Below are positions 41,437 to 50,926 of a stretch of 53,167 nt of DNA, piece after piece. Origin of the DNA: Flemingiibacterium sp045586505. Its GTDB lineage: Bacteria; Bacillota; Clostridia; Oscillospirales; CAG-272. The translations under genes and the position numbers were made by a program. The first letter of the stretch is position 1; each line of letters opens with the position of its first letter. The stretch lies in contig JAZNAL010000003.1 of NCBI GenBank assembly GCA_045586505.1, forward strand, positions 1 through 53,167. The letters are read 5' to 3'. The notes below the pieces were generated by a model. It worked only from the letters and a program-made list of their open reading frames with translations, did not search any database and was not told where the DNA came from.

Positions 41437-42609
41437 ATGGCAGAGAGATTGGTTTACGCCGACAATGCGGCGACCACATCCACATCAAAATCAGTGCTTG
41501 AAGTTATGATGCCCTATTTTGGCGAGGCATATGGAAATCCATCCAGCCTCCATCAGAAGGGCAGAGCTGCAAAGGCGGCTGTTACCGAAGCCCGCGAAAA
41601 GATCGCATCGCTACTCGGTGCCAAGCCTAACGAGATATATTTCACCGCCAGCGGCTCCGAAGCCGACAACTGGGCAATCAAGGGCGCGGCTCACGCGATG
41701 CAGCATCGCGGTAAGCATATAATTTCCACCAAGATCGGGCACCACGCAGTGCTTCATGCGCTGGAGGCTCTTGAAAAAGAGGGCTTTGAAGTGACTTATC
41801 TCGATACAGACGAGGTTGGCAGAGTAACACCCGAGCAAGTGGCGGCGGCGGTACGCATTGATACCATCCTTGTTGAAGTGATGTATGCAAACAACGAGAT
41901 CGGCACCATCGAGCCCATAAAGGAGATCGCGGCGGCGGTAAAGGCGAAAAACCCCAAGACGCTGGTATTCACCGACGCGGTTCAGGCGGTGGGAGCCATT
42001 GATATAAACGTAGTGGAGCTGGGTGTTGATATGCTGTCCATGTCCGGACACAAGATCCACGCGCCCAAGGGCATCGGCGCGCTCTACATCCGAAACGGTG
42101 TGCGAATACTGAATCTTATCGACGGAGGCGGTCAGGAAAGAAGCCGCCGCGGCGGTACCGAGAATGTCGCTTACATCGTAGGTCTTGCAAAGGCGCTTGA
42201 GGATGCGGTTTCGGGTGTTTCCGAGGGCGAACGGGTCGCAAAAATGCGTGACAGACTGATAGACGAGATCTTGAAGATCCCGAACACCCGCCTCAACGGT
42301 CCCCGTGAGGGCAGGCTTCCCGGCAACGTGAATGTGGCGTTTGAGTTTATCGAGGGCGAGAGCCTGCTTTTGCTTCTTGACATGGCAGGCATCTGCGCAT
42401 CCACCGGTTCCGCGTGCTCATCGGCTTCCCTTGAGCCCTCGCACGTTCTTTTGACCATCGGCGTTCCCGTGGAGCAGGCACACGGCTCATTAAGACTGTC
42501 GATCGGCAGGGATACCACCGAGGAGGATATCGATTACATCCTCGAAAAGCTGCCGGCGATCGTTGAGAGACTTCGCATGATGAGCCCCCTCTATAACGCA
42601 TCAAAATAA
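41437..42609 (+). CDS. nifS: Cysteine desulfurase (NifS/IscS type)
   Basis: This 390-residue PLP enzyme takes sulfur from cysteine for Fe-S assembly. YADNAATTSTSKSVLEVMMP opens the fold. GSEADNWAIKG and HHAVLHALE follow, and the PLP lysine lies in SMSGHKIHAPKGIGALY. The active-site Cys is in the loop CASTGSACSSASLEPSHVL. RGGTENVAYIVG is also typical. It pairs with the scaffold gene 25 bp downstream, the usual nifS-nifU arrangement of Clostridia. AAAGGAATG precedes the ATG. Confidence 0.95.
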   Translation: MAERLVYADNAATTSTSKSVLEVMMPYFGEAYGNPSSLHQKGRAAKAAVTEAREKIASLLGAKPNEIYFTASGSEADNWAIKGAAHAMQHRGKHIISTKIGHHAVLHALEALEKEGFEVTYLDTDEVGRVTPEQVAAAVRIDTILVEVMYANNEIGTIEPIKEIAAAVKAKNPKTLVFTDAVQAVGAIDINVVELGVDMLSMSGHKIHAPKGIGALYIRNGVRILNLIDGGGQERSRRGGTENVAYIVGLAKALEDAVSGVSEGERVAKMRDRLIDEILKIPNTRLNGPREGRLPGNVNVAFEFIEGESLLLLLDMAGICASTGSACSSASLEPSHVLLTIGVPVEQAHGSLRLSIGRDTTEEDIDYILEKLPAIVERLRMMSPLYNASK

Positions 42610-42634
42610 AGAAGATCAATTAAGGAGAATATAT

Positions 42635-43066
42635 ATGTACAGCGAGAAAGTAATGGATCATTTCGCCAATCCGAGAAATGTGGGCGAGATCGAAAACGCG
42701 GATGCGGTCGGCGAGGTCGGCAACGCAACCTGCGGCGATATCATGAGAATGTACCTGAAAATCAACGATAACGAAGTTATCGAGGATGTGAAGTTCAAGA
42801 CCTTCGGATGCGGTGCCGCTATCGCTACCTCGTCCATGGCGACTGAACTTATCAAGGGCAAGACTGTTGAAGAGGCGCTGAAACTTACCAACAAGGCAGT
42901 TATTGAAGCGCTTGACGGACTTCCGCCTCAGAAGATACACTGCTCGGTGCTTGCCGAGGAAGCGGTCAAGGAAGCTATCGCCAACTACTATGACAAGAAG
43001 GGCATCAAGCATGACCTTCGCAAGGGCTGTACGGGTCACTGCGCTACCTGTACCAAGCATCACTGA
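42635..43066 (+). CDS. nifU: Fe-S cluster scaffold protein, NifU/IscU-like
   Basis: This 143-residue scaffold receives sulfur from NifS and builds Fe-S clusters. The three conserved cysteines are seen in GNATCGDIMRMYLKI, FKTFGCGAAIATSSM and PPQKIHCSVLAEEA. The C-terminal tail is unusual in having more cysteines and histidines (CTGHCATCTKHH), which are common in clostridial versions and could bind metal. It lacks the C-terminal Nfu domain of true NifU. GGAGAA precedes the ATG. A terminator follows. Confidence 0.94.
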   Translation: MYSEKVMDHFANPRNVGEIENADAVGEVGNATCGDIMRMYLKINDNEVIEDVKFKTFGCGAAIATSSMATELIKGKTVEEALKLTNKAVIEALDGLPPQKIHCSVLAEEAVKEAIANYYDKKGIKHDLRKGCTGHCATCTKHH

Positions 43067-43081
43067 TATATTGATGAACAT

Positions 43082-43110
43082 AAAAAACGGATCTTCGGAT
43101 CCGTTTTTTT
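43082..43110 (+). terminator. Terminator after nifU
   Basis: An AAAAAACGGATC/GATCCGTTTTTT stem with a TTCG tetraloop and T-run. The A-run side could allow it to act in both directions. Confidence 0.88.
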
Positions 43111-43570
43111 ATTAGTTATTGCACACTAAATCTGTTCGGTACTGTTAAATGACGATTTCAGCAAAAATATGGATATAAACGGTAAAAACGACAAATAAAA
43201 GCAATAATTGTTGGTTTTTTGGAGAAATTGTGCAATTTGTATATGTGTAGAAAAAAGAGCGACAAATTTGTGCAATATGCACCATTAAACGCGGGAATAA
43301 CTATACGCCGCTAAGTGTTCGAGAATGGATATTTGGGTAATTAAAATTTACAAAAACAACGTGATGGTTATTTTATATCAGAAATAGCGCTCAACAAACG
43401 GGGAAAATAAGTTAATATAGTAAAACATAATTACTTGACAGATGCCACAAATGACCGAAACGTCGCGGCTCGATGATGGGGATATGTTTTCCAAAATGTG
43501 AACATCGGCTGAGCGGCTCATGTCAGAGTTTTGAGGGGATTTTGAGAAACATCTATAGATAATACCACTC
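43111..43570 (+). other. Gene-free AT-rich region upstream of the sugar system
   Basis: No gene is seen in these 460 bp. There is a 14-bp palindrome, AAATTG-TG-CAATTT, at 43225-43238. A related TTTGTGCAATATGCAC lies at 43267-43282, and an inverted near-copy (ATTGCACAC) at 43118-43126. These may be binding sites for a regulator of the downstream system, but they are far (over 300 bp) from its promoter. Confidence 0.35.
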
Positions 43571-43599
43571 TTGACTTTTTCTTGACCTTATGTTATTAT
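43571..43599 (+). promoter_or_regulatory. Promoter of the 43.8-53 kb sugar system
   Basis: TTGACT (43571-43576), a 17-bp spacer and TATTAT (43594-43599). The start near 43606 gives a leader of about 207 nt. Confidence 0.7.
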
Positions 43600-43605
43600 A
43601 TTGGT

Positions 43606-43812
43606 ATGAAAAAATCGGCGGGCTCTCCGAAAATGCTGAATTCGCCGATTAGTTCAATGCTTTGTGACGCCTTTTTGTGATTATTTGCTCTCTGTCGCTG
43701 TCATTTGTGCCACGCTTGGTGCGACGGATGCAATATCGCAAAATGTCGGTGGACAGGGCTTTTATGCGATTCTATACCCTTCAAAAGTAATTCTTGGCAG
43801 GAGGAAAGGTTA
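43606..43812 (+). promoter_or_regulatory. Long 5' leader of the solute-binding protein gene
   Basis: The 207-nt leader starts with an 8-bp stem (AATCGGCG, 43613-43620, with 43643-43650). An ATG coincides with the predicted first base of the transcript and opens a 24-codon frame (43606-43680, MKKSAGSPKML...). It has no Shine-Dalgarno, so it could only be translated as a leaderless frame. No known riboswitch fits. GGAGGAAAGG precedes the main ATG. Confidence 0.4.
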
Positions 43813-46800
43813 ATGAAAAAAACCAGATTAACACGGTTAATTGCTGTTTTTTTATCATTGATTATGCTCGGCTCCGCTTTCAGTGTAACAACTGCTGCGG
43901 ATAAAGCTGAAACAGAACCCACGTCTACCGTCAGCTATGACATAGATGACGTACGTGATCTGCTCAGCGCTGAGGAGTACGCAGACTACGCAGTGAGAAA
44001 TGCTGACGTTGCGCGCGCTAGTGGAGCAATCGTGATAGATGCAGTTAACTACAACAAAGAGGCGACTGACGCTAAGGTCAAGGTACAGGATGGCGGGCTT
44101 TATACCCCCAACGCTGGTACTGTGACATGGGATGTCAAGATTCCCTCGACCGCAAAATATGCGATCGAGATCGAATATAACTTCCCGGAGGATGGTAAAT
44201 CCACCTCCATCGAGCGCAGACTTCGCATCGACGGTGAATATCCGTTCAAGGGTGCGAGATACCTCTCGATTACAAAAGTGTGGCGCGACGAATATGAAGT
44301 AGCCGATGACGGCAGTGTAAGCTTCAAGACCGACCTTGCGGGCAATGACATCAGACCCAATAAGTTCATTGCTCCCGAGTGGAGAACTTACACAGCGAGC
44401 GACTCTACCGGTTATGATATCCATCCTTATGAGTTTGTTTTTGAGGAGGGCGATCATACCATTTCTCTCGAGGCAACCCGTGAGGAGCTTATCATCAAGT
44501 CGATCACGCTCTATCCTTACAAGGATCTGCCCACCTATGCGGACGTACAGGCAGAGTATGCAGAGAATGGCTATAAGCCTGCTGAGGGCGCTGAGCCCAT
44601 CATCCTTCAGGCTGAGCTTGCTGATGCTACCTCCGACCGTACCATCTACCCCGCAAACGACAGAACATCTGCGCTGACACAGCCGCAGGATCCGTCGCTT
44701 TCCAAGCTCAACTATCTTGGCGGTACCAAGTGGCAGAGCGTGGGTCAGTGGATCGAGTACAAGTTTACTCCCGAGGTGTCCGGTCTTTATGAGATCGTAC
44801 CGCGCTACAAGCAGTCTGATCTTTCCGGTATGTACACCTCCCGCCGTATCTACATCAACGGCGAGATCCCCTTTGAGGATGCGAACTATCTCCAGTTCAA
44901 CTATTCCGATTCCTGGCAGACCGCTCCTGTCGGAAATGAGGAGACCACCTTCCAGTTCTACTTCGAGGCAGGTAAGGAGTATGCTATCCGCTTTGAGGTT
45001 GTTCTCGGCAACATGAGTGATATCATCGGACGCGTTCAGACCGCGCTGACCTCCATAAACAGCGACTATCTGAAGATCCTTCAGATCACCGGTGCTGACC
45101 CCGATGAATACCGCGACTACAACTTCCGCAAACTTATTCCTGATACCATCAAGGATCTGTATGCTCAGTATCTTGAGCTGACCGAAATCTCTGAAATACT
45201 CGTTGAGATCAACGGCGAGAAGGGTAACAATACCGCAACGCTGGACAACATCTCCCGTGTACTTGAGAAGATGGCTACCAAGGAGGACGAGGTGGCTAGA
45301 AACCTCGACTCATTAAAGAGCTACATCGGTACTCTCGGTACCTGGCTCAATAATGTAAGAAAGCAGCCGCTTTCCTTCGACTACATTTCGATCCAGCCCG
45401 CAGGTTCCAAGATCCCCAAGGCTGAGGCTAACTTCTTCGAAGCAGCCGGATTCGAAATCAGCTCCTTCGTAATGTCCTTCTTCACCGACTACTCCAACCT
45501 CGGTGCAACCATCGAGCTTGATGAAGAAGACGTTATCAACGTTTGGACGCAGACTGACCGTGACTCCGCTCAGGTTATCCGTTCTCTTTGCGATAACTAC
45601 TTCACCTCCGCTCATAACATAGGCATTAATCTTCGTCTTGTTGCCGCCGGTACTTTGCTTCCCGCAACTCTTGCAGGCATGGGTCCTGATGTTGCAATGG
45701 AAAACGCGCAGGGTATTCCCGTTCAGTACGCAATTCGTAACGCGGTTCAGCCGCTTAATCCTGAGGGATATGCTGACGAAGAAGGCGATGATGAAGAAAC
45801 CAAGGCGTTCAAAGCTGAGATGCGCGAGGTGTTCTCCAACTTCGATGAGGTTGTGAGCCGCTTCTCTGAATCTGCTATCGTTCCGCTTTCGCTTTATGGT
45901 ACCACCTACGGTCTGCCCGAAACCCAGACCTTCAACATGCTATTCTACCGCAAGGACGTTTTCGCCGAGCTTGGCGTAGACATCCCCAAGACCTGGGACG
46001 ATCTTATGTCAATCGTTCCTGTGCTTCAGTACAACAACATGCAGGTCGGTGTGCCCGGTAACTACGGCGGACTCCAGCTCTTCCTCTATCAGATGGGCGG
46101 CGAGCTTTATGCCGATGATGGTATGAGAATAAATCTCGACTCCAACCTTGCACTCGAAGCATTCGACACTATGTGTTCGTACTTCACTCAGTATTCCTTC
46201 CCGATCACCTATGATGCGGCTAACCGTTTCAGAACCGGTGAGATGCCTCTCATCTTCGCTGACTACATCTCGATGTACAATCAGCTCACCGTATTCGCAA
46301 CGGAAATTCGCGACCTGTGGGAATTTGTTCCTGTAATCGGTATGGAAGACGAAACCGGTAAAATCAACAACACTGCGATCTCCACCGTTACTTCCATTGT
46401 TATGATGAACGGCTGCGAAAAGCATGAGAACGCTTGGAAGTATATGGACTGGTTTACTTCTGCAGAAACTCAGTCCAGCTATGCTAACGAAAAGATTGCT
46501 ATCGTTGGTCCCGGTTCTATGTACGCTACCGCTAATAAGGAAGCGCTTGAATCGCTGCCGTGGTCCACTACCGACCTCGAAAACATTCTTGCTCAGTACA
46601 ATAACCTGGCAACTATTCCTGAGATGCCCGGTGGCTACATCATCTCCCGTTATGTCGGCTTCGCATTCCTGGATGCTTATAACAATCACGCAGATCCTGT
46701 TGAGGGACTTCTCGGTTACGTTGACGATATAAATAAGGAAATCACCAGAAAGCGTAAAGAGTTCGAGCTCGATACTCTTGAACTTGGTGAAACTCTCGCT

Positions 46801-46845
46801 GACAGAGAAGCAAAGAAAAATCAGCAGAGCGAATCTGAAAACTAA
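43813..46845 (+). CDS. Large secreted solute-binding protein with two beta-sandwich domains
   Basis: This 1010-residue protein is twice the usual length of a binding protein. A signal peptide (residues 1-28) ends without a lipobox Cys. Two beta-sandwich domains resembling carbohydrate-binding modules follow (about 70-240 and 260-440). They are internal repeats: RRLRIDGEYPF at 135 matches RRIYINGEIPF at 344. A helical stretch (about 440-545) leads to a sugar-type binding domain (about 555-960) with GTTYGLPETQTFNMLFYRKDVF and KTWDDLM. The charged C-terminus (DREAKKNQQSESEN) has no wall-anchor motif. It is first in an operon with two permeases, and a hairpin follows its stop. Confidence 0.88.
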   Translation: MKKTRLTRLIAVFLSLIMLGSAFSVTTAADKAETEPTSTVSYDIDDVRDLLSAEEYADYAVRNADVARASGAIVIDAVNYNKEATDAKVKVQDGGLYTPNAGTVTWDVKIPSTAKYAIEIEYNFPEDGKSTSIERRLRIDGEYPFKGARYLSITKVWRDEYEVADDGSVSFKTDLAGNDIRPNKFIAPEWRTYTASDSTGYDIHPYEFVFEEGDHTISLEATREELIIKSITLYPYKDLPTYADVQAEYAENGYKPAEGAEPIILQAELADATSDRTIYPANDRTSALTQPQDPSLSKLNYLGGTKWQSVGQWIEYKFTPEVSGLYEIVPRYKQSDLSGMYTSRRIYINGEIPFEDANYLQFNYSDSWQTAPVGNEETTFQFYFEAGKEYAIRFEVVLGNMSDIIGRVQTALTSINSDYLKILQITGADPDEYRDYNFRKLIPDTIKDLYAQYLELTEISEILVEINGEKGNNTATLDNISRVLEKMATKEDEVARNLDSLKSYIGTLGTWLNNVRKQPLSFDYISIQPAGSKIPKAEANFFEAAGFEISSFVMSFFTDYSNLGATIELDEEDVINVWTQTDRDSAQVIRSLCDNYFTSAHNIGINLRLVAAGTLLPATLAGMGPDVAMENAQGIPVQYAIRNAVQPLNPEGYADEEGDDEETKAFKAEMREVFSNFDEVVSRFSESAIVPLSLYGTTYGLPETQTFNMLFYRKDVFAELGVDIPKTWDDLMSIVPVLQYNNMQVGVPGNYGGLQLFLYQMGGELYADDGMRINLDSNLALEAFDTMCSYFTQYSFPITYDAANRFRTGEMPLIFADYISMYNQLTVFATEIRDLWEFVPVIGMEDETGKINNTAISTVTSIVMMNGCEKHENAWKYMDWFTSAETQSSYANEKIAIVGPGSMYATANKEALESLPWSTTDLENILAQYNNLATIPEMPGGYIISRYVGFAFLDAYNNHADPVEGLLGYVDDINKEITRKRKEFELDTLELGETLADREAKKNQQSESEN

Positions 46846-46865
46846 CTTCCTGCCTATCCCGCTTC

Positions 46866-46886
46866 CCGCTCCGAAAAACGGAGCGG
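46866..46886 (+). terminator. Intercistronic stem-loop after the binding-protein gene
   Basis: An 8-bp stem, CCGCTCCG and CGGAGCGG, has an AAAAA loop and no T-run. Such stems after binding-protein genes typically protect the upstream mRNA or attenuate the downstream permeases, giving an excess of binding protein. Confidence 0.6.
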
Positions 46887-46934
46887 AGGCGCGGATCAAG
46901 CGGATAATCAAAATCTGTAAAGGAGAGAACACAA

Positions 46935-47891
46935 ATGTCACAGAATGCAGCGGCTGTTAAAACGCCGAAGCCGACGTCTCGTAAGGACATGACCAAGTTT
47001 CAGTGGACTCTTAAAGAGATTGCTCGTAATAAGACCGCGTATTTCATGATCGCGCCCTTTATGATACTCTTTACGATCTTCACTGTATTCCCGGTTGCCC
47101 TTTCGATGTTCTTAAGCTTCACCGAGTTTAACCTGCTCGAACCCCCTACATTCATCTTCATGGACAACTACATCAGACTGTTCCTTGATGATGATATCTT
47201 CCTGACCGCGGTTCAGAATACTCTCGTATTCGCTTCTATCACCGGTCCTGCATCTTACCTTATTTCACTCCTCGTTGCATGGTTCATCAACGAGCTTACT
47301 CCCAAGGTACGTGCAATTGTAACACTTATCTTCTACGCTCCGTCTATCGCGGGCTCCGTTTACCTCATTTGGGCAACCCTTTTCTCCGGCGACTCCTACG
47401 GCTACATTAATGCATGGATGATGGAGTTCGGTCTTATCACAGAGCCTGTTCTTTGGTTCAATGATGCCGACTATGTAATGCCTCTTTGTATCGTAGTTGC
47501 TCTCTGGACATCGCTCGGTACCTCCTTCCTTTCATTTATCGCAGGTCTTCAGACCATCGATAAGTCCCTTTACGAAGCAGGCGCCGTTGACGGTGTAAGA
47601 AACAGATGGCAGGAGCTTTGGTACATCACCCTTCCGACCATGAAGCCTCAGCTTATGTTCGGCGCGGTCATGGCTATCACAAGCTCGTTCGGCTTCGGCG
47701 GCGTTGTTACCGCACTCTGCGGCTTCCCGTCCGTTGACTACGCAGCACACACGATCATGCATCACCTTGATGACTACGGCGGACAGCGCTTCGAGGTAGG
47801 TTACTCCTCGACTATCGCGGTTGTGCTCTTCGTAATGATGGTGGGTAGTAACTTAATTATCAAGAAACTCTTATCGAAGGTGGGACAATAA
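46935..47891 (+). CDS. Sugar ABC importer permease, MalF type
   Basis: This 318-residue permease has six main membrane helices. The first is at about 36-60 (AYFMIAPFMILFTIFTVFPVALSMFLS), and the family's AP-F--FP start is readable. The EAA loop that docks the ATPase is EAGAVDGVRNRWQELWYITLPTMKP (about 213-237). It pairs with the MalG-type permease one base downstream. AAAGGAGAG precedes the ATG. No ATPase gene is in the operon. Confidence 0.93.
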   Translation: MSQNAAAVKTPKPTSRKDMTKFQWTLKEIARNKTAYFMIAPFMILFTIFTVFPVALSMFLSFTEFNLLEPPTFIFMDNYIRLFLDDDIFLTAVQNTLVFASITGPASYLISLLVAWFINELTPKVRAIVTLIFYAPSIAGSVYLIWATLFSGDSYGYINAWMMEFGLITEPVLWFNDADYVMPLCIVVALWTSLGTSFLSFIAGLQTIDKSLYEAGAVDGVRNRWQELWYITLPTMKPQLMFGAVMAITSSFGFGGVVTALCGFPSVDYAAHTIMHHLDDYGGQRFEVGYSSTIAVVLFVMMVGSNLIIKKLLSKVGQ

Positions 47892-47892
47892 A

Positions 47893-48765
47893 ATGGCAAA
47901 ATTAAGAACCAGAAAACATAAAGTTGTCCTCAACCGTTCGGTTGGAGGCGACATAGGAATTAACGTACTCCTTATTCTTCTTGGTGCTTTCATGTTCCTG
48001 CCGATGCTTTATGTTATCATGCAGTCACTGAAGCCTCTTGATGAACTTTGGATGTTCCCCCCGCGCTTCTACGTAATGAGTCCCACGCTCAAGAACTTTA
48101 CCGACCTGTTTAAGCTCATGAGCACCTCGTGGGTTCCCTTCTCGAGATACATATTCAATACTGTGTTCATCTCGGTATCCGGTACTGTCGGTAACCTTAT
48201 GTTCTCGTCTCTTGCAGCTTATGCGCTGGCGAAGATCAAGTTCCCCGGACGTAAGTGGATATTCGAAGTTATCGTCCTCTCCCTTATGTTCCATACCACC
48301 GTTACCGCGATTGCAAACTACCTCACCATGAGCAGACTGCACCTGGTTGATACATACTTTGCAATTATCATTCCCGCTTGGTGTACCTCCCTCGGCCTTT
48401 ACCTCATGAAGCAGTTTATGGAATCCTCCGTTTCCGACGCGGTTCTGGAATCTGCACGTCTTGACGGTGCTTCCGAGTTCTACACCTTCCTGAAGATCGC
48501 GATGCCTATGGTTAAGCCCGCTTGGCTTACTCTTATCATCTACTCCTTCCAGGGACTTTGGAATGCAGGTAACTCTATCTACATCTATTCCGAGCAGTTA
48601 AAGACATTCAACTACGCAATCAACCAGATCGTAGCCGGCGGTATTGCCCGTGCGGGTGCGGCAGCGGCTTCCCAGGTTATCATGATGGCTGTGCCGATTT
48701 CAGTATTCATTATCTCGCAGAGCAACATCATCGAGACCATGGGTTCGTCCGGTATGAAGGATTAA
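47893..48765 (+). CDS. Sugar ABC importer permease, MalG type
   Basis: This 290-residue permease has six membrane helices and the MalG-type N-terminus (LLILLGAFMFLPMLYVIMQSLKP). The EAA loop is ESARLDGASEFYTFLKIAMPMVKPAW (about 192-217). Its ATG lies one base after the stop of the partner permease, with AAGGTGG upstream, so the two are coupled. With 46935-47891 it forms the heterodimeric channel. The ATPase is probably the UgpC-type protein at 24543. Confidence 0.93.
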   Translation: MAKLRTRKHKVVLNRSVGGDIGINVLLILLGAFMFLPMLYVIMQSLKPLDELWMFPPRFYVMSPTLKNFTDLFKLMSTSWVPFSRYIFNTVFISVSGTVGNLMFSSLAAYALAKIKFPGRKWIFEVIVLSLMFHTTVTAIANYLTMSRLHLVDTYFAIIIPAWCTSLGLYLMKQFMESSVSDAVLESARLDGASEFYTFLKIAMPMVKPAWLTLIIYSFQGLWNAGNSIYIYSEQLKTFNYAINQIVAGGIARAGAAAASQVIMMAVPISVFIISQSNIIETMGSSGMKD

Positions 48766-48776
48766 GGAGGGTAATA

Positions 48777-50903
48777 ATGAAACAGCTTACAAAGATTTTT
48801 GCCCTCGCAGCTTGCGTCATCCTCGTTCTCGGATGTATGCCTCTCGGCGCTATCACCCCCTATTCCACCTATACCTACTCCATTGACGGCTTCGCGCTGA
48901 TGTCTCCGGATGCATATGTGCCCGACAGACAGGTAGATTCCGCTTATATGGGTCTCGATGTCGCTATTGACGATCCTCGTGACATGGTAATAGACGGAAA
49001 CAAGAATGTTTATATTGTTGATGCAGCTAACAACCGCATCGTAGTTCTTGACAGATACTACAAGCTTAAGTTCACCATCGGTAACTTTATCAACCAGAAC
49101 GGTGTTCCGGACTCACTTAAGTCTCCCTCAGGCGTTTTCGTAACCGATGAGAAGATCTATGTTGCAGATACCGACAACAACCGTATCGTAATGTTCGAAC
49201 TTGACGGTACCTTCTATAAGGTTATCAGAGAGCCGGACGCAGACGTATTCCCCGCAGGTTCTGTCTATAAGCCGGTTGCTATTGCGGTTGACGAATACGG
49301 TCGTATCTACGTCGTATCGTCTACCACATACATGGGTGTTATCGCGATCAACGAAGACGGCGTATTCCAGGGATTTATCGGAGCTCAGAAGGTTACCATC
49401 GATCCCCTGGAGGTCATTTGGAGAAGATTCCAGACCGAAGAGCAGAGAGCTCTCTCTCAGCAATACGTATCCACCGAGTTCAACAATATTACTATTGATG
49501 ACAGCGGCTTCATTTACGTAACTACTTCCTCGGTCAAGGAATCCTCGCAGCAGGCTGCGATCAGTGACAAGAGCGGTACATATGCACCTGTTAAGAAGCT
49601 CAACACTGCAGGCTCCGATATCATGAAGCGTAACGGCTTCTTCGGTCCCGGCGGTGAAGTAAACGTAACCAACATTTCTACCGCAGAGATCACCGGTGCC
49701 TCCAAGATCATCGACGCGGCTGTAGGTCCGGAAGGCACATGGTCGATCATCGACGAAAAGCGTTCCAAGATCTATACCTACGATGAGGACGGCAACCTCC
49801 TGTTCATCTTCGGTGATAAGGGTCAGCAGCTTGGTAATATCCAGTCCGTTGAAGCTATTGTATATCTTGACAGCGATATCCTCGTTCTTGACAAGACTGC
49901 GGACAGTATTACGGTGTTCAGACGTACCGAGTACGGAGACCTGCTTCTCGATGCGATCAAAAATACCAACGAGCGTAACTACGACACAACCATTAACTAT
50001 TGGACTGAAATTCTTAAGAGAAACAACAACTTCGACACTGCATACATCGGTATCGGTAAGAGCCTTTACAGAAGTGCTCAGTACGAAGAGTCTCTTGGAT
50101 ACTACAAGTCCGCATACGACACCGCTAACTATTCTGAGTCTTTCAAGGAAATCAGAAAAGAGTGGATCTCCAATTATATTCTTCTCATCCCGCTCTTTGT
50201 TATCGTTGTTGTAGTTGCTTTTGTGCTCTTCAACAAGTATGCAGCAAAGCTCAACAAGAAAACTCAGCTCAAGAAGGGAAGAAAGACCTTCTGGGAAGAG
50301 CTTGTTTACGCAAATCACCTCATCCTGCATCCGTTTGACGGTTTCTGGGATCTGAAGCATGAGCAGCGCGGCTCGGTAAGAGCTTCGTTTGTATGGCTGG
50401 CACTGGCTATCCTCACCTTCTTCTATCAGGGTGTTGGTACGGGCTATATCTTTAATCCCCGTCAGACCACCACTACGATCTTCGTGCAGATTACCGCAGT
50501 TGTCGTTCCCGTTGTGCTTTGGGTAGTCGCTAACTGGTGTCTTACCACTCTGTTCGACGGTGAAGGCAGCCTTAAGGATATCTTTATCGCAACCTGCTAT
50601 GCGCTGGTTCCGCTGCCGATACTCATTGTTCCTTCGGTTCTTTACTCAAACGTAGCGCTTGCAACCGAGTCCACCATCATCAACCTCCTCGTATCCTTCG
50701 CGTTTGTATGGGCAGGTCTGCTGATCTTCTTCGGCATGATGGTAACTCACGACTACACATTCTCAAAGAACGTGCTTACAACCATCGGTACCATTATTGG
50801 TATGGCAATCATCATGTTCATCGGTATTCTGTTCTCGACGTTGCTTGCTAAGGTCGTAAGCTTCGTCTCCAGTATCATTACCGAGATCACGTTCCGTATG
50901 TAA
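48777..50903 (+). CDS. NHL-propeller / TPR / Yip1 membrane protein
   Basis: This 708-residue fusion starts with a signal peptide containing a possible lipobox, VLGC, at Cys20. Six NHL-type beta-propeller repeats follow (about 62-390), for example DPRDMVIDGNKNVYIVDAAN and SPSGVFVTDEKIYVADTDNN. A TPR-like helical pair is at about 392-460 (NYWTEILKRNNNFDTAYIG, SLYRSAQYEESLGYYKSAY). A membrane helix at 466-488 leads to a basic cytoplasmic loop and HPFDGFWDLKHEQRGS. A C-terminal Yip1-like domain of about five helices follows (535-708). NHL and TPR should be outside the cell. It lies 11 bp after the MalG-type gene. A role as sensor or assembly factor for the transporter is inference. Confidence 0.85.
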   Translation: MKQLTKIFALAACVILVLGCMPLGAITPYSTYTYSIDGFALMSPDAYVPDRQVDSAYMGLDVAIDDPRDMVIDGNKNVYIVDAANNRIVVLDRYYKLKFTIGNFINQNGVPDSLKSPSGVFVTDEKIYVADTDNNRIVMFELDGTFYKVIREPDADVFPAGSVYKPVAIAVDEYGRIYVVSSTTYMGVIAINEDGVFQGFIGAQKVTIDPLEVIWRRFQTEEQRALSQQYVSTEFNNITIDDSGFIYVTTSSVKESSQQAAISDKSGTYAPVKKLNTAGSDIMKRNGFFGPGGEVNVTNISTAEITGASKIIDAAVGPEGTWSIIDEKRSKIYTYDEDGNLLFIFGDKGQQLGNIQSVEAIVYLDSDILVLDKTADSITVFRRTEYGDLLLDAIKNTNERNYDTTINYWTEILKRNNNFDTAYIGIGKSLYRSAQYEESLGYYKSAYDTANYSESFKEIRKEWISNYILLIPLFVIVVVVAFVLFNKYAAKLNKKTQLKKGRKTFWEELVYANHLILHPFDGFWDLKHEQRGSVRASFVWLALAILTFFYQGVGTGYIFNPRQTTTTIFVQITAVVVPVVLWVVANWCLTTLFDGEGSLKDIFIATCYALVPLPILIVPSVLYSNVALATESTIINLLVSFAFVWAGLLIFFGMMVTHDYTFSKNVLTTIGTIIGMAIIMFIGILFSTLLAKVVSFVSSIITEITFRM

Positions 50904-50926
50904 TAACAGGATAGGAGTTATAGTAA

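Noticed and set aside
49128..50360. 410-codon minus-strand frame opposite the NHL-Yip1 gene
   Set aside because: The plus-strand frame has a signal peptide, propeller repeats and membrane helices. The minus frame has none of these.
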